This document shows positions 15,796-16,914 of a stretch of DNA of 16,914 nucleotides, piece by piece. The DNA is taken from the NCBI GenBank assembly GCA_945988915.1, contig CAMFTS010000018.1:1-16914 (forward strand). Direction: 5' to 3'. Numbering within the stretch: position 1 is the first letter of the stretch; each line of letters opens with the position of its first letter. Source of the stretch: an uncultured Clostridia bacterium (GTDB lineage: Bacteria > Bacillota > Clostridia > Oscillospirales > Acutalibacteraceae). The notes under the pieces are model-generated. The model searched no databases. It saw only the letters and a list, made by a program, of their open reading frames with translations, and was not told the origin of the DNA. Position numbers and translations under genes: made by a program.

Positions 15796-15824
15796 ATCTT
15801 ACCACCACGATTTTATTTTGTCAA
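15796..15824 (-). promoter_or_regulatory. sigma-A promoter of the isoleucine T-box gene
   Basis: TTGACA at 15819-15824 and TAAGAT at 15796-15801 on the minus strand, 17-base spacer. It lies in the 124-base gap after the DUF1846 gene, where I see no clear Rho-independent terminator. Confidence 0.8.
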
Positions 15825-15907
15825 GCACAATATTAAATATTTTTTTGGAATATTTTTCACAAAGTTCGGACAACCAAGATAAGCAGCCGTAATGTATGTG
15901 CGTTTAA

Positions 15908-16914
15908 TTATTTGTTATAAAGCAACTTTTTCTGTCTTGCCGGTTCGCATGTGACATTGATGCCGAGCTTATTAAGCGTATGCATATCAACCTCTGCAAG
16001 GATAACTGTTGAATGCATTTCACAGCCTTTAAGCCCCTGAATAGCCTGCATTGCTTTTTCGGCAGTAGGATTTGTTGCTGCAGAAATTGAAAGTGCTATC
16101 AGCACTTCGTCGGTGTGCAGTCTGGGATTATGATTTCCCAGATGATTTACCTTTAAGTCCTGAATAGGCTCAATAACAATAGGTGAAACAAGGTCGATAT
16201 CATCGCTGATATTTGCAATTTTTTTCAAAGCATTCAGTAAAAGAGCAGATGACGCTCCGAGTAATGTTGAGGTCTTTCCTGTTACTATTGAACCGTCGTT
16301 AAGTTCCATAGCAGTTGCCGGTGCGCCTGTTTCTTCGCCCTTTTTAACAGCCGCCGTAACGCACTTGCGGTATTCGGGAGTAATCTCAAGCTGTTTCATA
16401 AGAAGTTCAAGATTGTAAATCTCGTTAGAAACATTTTCACCGTTTTTCTTTTTAACAAGAGCCTTGTAATATCTTCTGATAACCTCTTGCTTTGACGCTT
16501 CCTTAACAACCTCGTCGTCAATAATGCAGTTTCCTGCCATATTAACGCCCATATCGGTAGGTGATTTGTAAGGTGAACCTCCGTATATTCTCTCAAAAAT
16601 AGCATTGAGAACGGGGAAAATTTCAATATCTCTGTTATAGTTAACTGTTGTTTCCCCGTATGCTTCCAGGTGGAACGGGTCAATCATATTAACATCGTTC
16701 AAATCGGTTGTTGCGGCTTCATAGGCAAGGTTTACAGGGTGCTTAAGCGGAATATTCCAAATCGGGAAAGTTTCAAACTTAGCATATCCTGCCTGAATAC
16801 CTCTCTTATGCTCGTGATAAAGCTGTGAAAGGCAAACTGCCATTTTTCCGCTTCCGGGACCCGGAGCCGTAACGACAACAAGTGAGCGTGTAGTTTCAAT
16901 ATAGTCATTCTTTC
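15908..16914 (-). CDS. DUF1846-family protein, N-terminal part beyond the window edge
   Basis: About 335 codons are visible. The frame continues through the edge with no start needed at the internal ATG at 16843, because the residues before it, VVVTAPGPGSGKMAVCLSQLYHE, are conserved-looking. The family is usually near 500 residues, so about the first third is missing. It carries a P-loop-like GPGSGK followed by MAVCLSQLYHE, then FPIWNIPLKHPVN, YNRDIEIFPVL, SPTDMGVNM and a C-terminal NHNPRLHTDEVLIALSISA segment. I recognise the pattern as DUF1846 from memory; its biochemical role is not established to my knowledge. No signal peptide or membrane segment is visible in this part. It is upstream of, and not obviously co-transcribed with, the isoleucine T-box gene. 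Confidence 0.8.
   Translation of the reverse strand, partial: KNDYIETTRSLVVVTAPGPGSGKMAVCLSQLYHEHKRGIQAGYAKFETFPIWNIPLKHPVNLAYEAATTDLNDVNMIDPFHLEAYGETTVNYNRDIEIFPVLNAIFERIYGGSPYKSPTDMGVNMAGNCIIDDEVVKEASKQEVIRRYYKALVKKKNGENVSNEIYNLELLMKQLEITPEYRKCVTAAVKKGEETGAPATAMELNDGSIVTGKTSTLLGASSALLLNALKKIANISDDIDLVSPIVIEPIQDLKVNHLGNHNPRLHTDEVLIALSISAATNPTAEKAMQAIQGLKGCEMHSTVILAEVDMHTLNKLGINVTCEPARQKKLLYNK

Noticed and set aside
6103..15824. Reading the locus as Stickland-type catabolism of branched-chain amino acids
   Set aside because: The enzymes are reversible and would permit it, but T-box control by the same amino acids predicts expression under starvation, which suits biosynthesis. Not excluded biochemically.
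15825..15907. Terminator for the DUF1846 gene
   Set aside because: The stretch is AT-rich with only weak, short inverted repeats and no hairpin followed by a T-run on the minus strand.

Overview
The window reads as chromosomal DNA of a low-to-moderate GC anaerobic Firmicute, most likely a Clostridia/Ruminococcaceae-type gut or rumen bacterium. The grounds are three T-box leaders, strong AGGAGG ribosome sites, ferredoxin-dependent 2-oxoacid oxidoreductase genes, a GH36 alpha-galactosidase and near-consensus sigma-A promoters. The organism assignment is inference. Every convincing gene lies on the minus strand, so transcription runs from high to low coordinates. No rRNA, tRNA, insertion sequence, integrase or CRISPR array was seen.

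Layout in order of transcription. (1) 16914-15908: 3' part of a DUF1846-family gene, cut by the window edge. (2) 15824-13213: promoter, T-box with an apparent ATC (Ile) specifier, and a gene for an XRE-HTH + cupin + AMP-forming acyl-CoA synthetase fusion. (3) 13182-6103: perfect-consensus promoter, T-box with an apparent GTA (Val) specifier, then a seven-gene run: a paralogous XRE-cupin-acyl-CoA synthetase fusion, a P-loop ATPase, a 2x[4Fe-4S] ferredoxin, the alpha, beta and gamma subunits of a 2-oxoacid (2-ketoisovalerate type) ferredoxin oxidoreductase, the branched-chain aminotransferase ilvE, and a terminator. (4) 6070-3935: an alpha-galactosidase with its own perfect-consensus promoter. 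(5) 3903-1: promoter, T-box with an apparent CTC (Leu) specifier, a LeuA-like protein that has lost its metal-binding residues, and, coupled by a TAATG overlap, a sugar-isomerase-like TIM barrel fused to another acyl-CoA synthetase that is cut by the left edge.

How the genes fit together (inference from family knowledge plus regulation). Acyl-CoA synthetases would activate branched-chain fatty acids (isobutyrate, 2-methylbutyrate, isovalerate). The ferredoxin oxidoreductase would carboxylate the acyl-CoAs reductively to 2-oxoacids. IlvE would aminate these to Val, Ile and Leu. T-boxes turn genes on when the cognate tRNA is uncharged, so the set should be induced by amino-acid starvation. That points to biosynthesis rather than Stickland-type breakdown. 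The three read-out specifiers are exactly the three branched-chain amino acids, one per acyl-CoA synthetase, which suggests that each synthetase is wired to the amino acid made from its own substrate. This three-arm T-box scheme, with fused sensor-like domains and a LeuA pseudoenzyme in the leucine arm, is the main discovery candidate of the window. The alpha-galactosidase and the DUF1846 gene look like neighbours rather than members.
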